A DNA stretch of 28,704 nt from CAYNFH01 sp964396385. Its GTDB lineage: Bacteria > Armatimonadota > Chthonomonadetes > Chthonomonadales > CAJBBX01. Where the stretch lies: assembly GCA_964396385.1 (NCBI GenBank), contig CAYNFH010000056.1:1-28704 (forward strand). The letters run 5' to 3'. Position 1 is the stretch's first letter. Each line of letters begins with the position of its first letter. The notes beneath the pieces are model-generated. The model searched no databases. It saw only the letters and a program-made list of their open reading frames with translations, and was not told where the DNA came from. This document shows, in pieces, positions 28,581-28,704 of this stretch. The position numbers were made by a program, and so were the translations under genes.

Positions 28581-28704
28581 CGGAACAAAGTAAGAGCCTG
28601 AGCGAGTGCTAGAGCTCTCGCCGACTGCGCCCGCTCTTCTGGTTCTTGTCTTCTTGCAGCTTCTCGCTCCAACAGACCTTTCGACCCGTCAGAGACAAAG
28701 AAGA

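Noticed and set aside
28581..28704. tRNA or further gene at the right edge
   Set aside because: No tRNA arms, start codon with ribosome site, or coding pattern was seen in this stretch.

Overview
The window is GC-rich bacterial DNA holding about 23 protein-coding genes, two 10-N assembly gaps and no visible rRNA, tRNA or CRISPR array. The best clue to the host is the protein at 19491-20306. Its prepilin-type N-terminus carries a PVFARAREKARQTSC block followed by MYAQDYDE, which in my experience is typical of the many DUF1559 proteins of Armatimonadota. The glycoside hydrolases, ThuA-like protein, sugar isomerase and SDRs fit such a carbohydrate-degrading heterotroph. The phylum is an inference; no marker gene was compared.

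Layout. (1) 88-4634, minus strand: a GH2 glycosidase, an orphan PhnE-type ABC permease and an HpcH/HpaI aldolase. (2) 5140-10281, plus strand: a Ycf45/SpoIIIAA-like ATPase, thymidylate kinase (tmk), a DarA/PstA-type c-di-AMP receptor, ribose-5-phosphate isomerase B (rpiB), a sugar isomerase/epimerase and an SDR. (3) 10436-18005: a more accessory-looking block with a cyclase-STAND-TPR protein, a Cys-containing small protein, a second SDR, an XcyI-like type II restriction-modification pair, and an AAA+ ATPase behind a leader that looks like an attenuator. (4) 18158-20480: ribonuclease Z, then a convergent DUF1559 prepilin-like gene with a small membrane protein and a structured 5' leader. (5) 20572-23915: a truncated IS630-type transposase and a tightly overlapping ThuA / kinase-like / kinase-like operon that looks AT-richer. 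(6) 24059-28580: a GNAT acetyltransferase, SixA phosphatase, GH1 beta-glucosidase, a class C beta-lactamase-like hydrolase and a PD-(D/E)xK-like small protein.

The most unusual feature is a dispersed set of about a dozen intergenic elements made of short degenerate tandem units (7-12 bp), usually arranged as inverted arms around a central core. Each locus uses different unit words, for example GTTCAGGT, GATGAGGA, GACGGAT, AGGGGTGA or CACAGAGGA. The architecture is the same, and seven loci share a TCCGG-containing core. At two loci one palindrome is nested inside another. The elements often supply or touch stop codons (tmk, rpiB, the AAA+ gene, sixA, the beta-lactamase-like gene) and may supply the N-terminus of PhnE. 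They are absent from 10.3-18.0 kb and 18.2-24.5 kb.

A second signal is a consensus TTGACA-N17-TATAAT promoter followed at once by a near-identical GC hairpin. It occurs twice, at 21-81 (minus) and 16366-16423 (plus). The second copy begins a leader that ends in a 14-bp terminator, and the leader hairpin could pair with one terminator arm.
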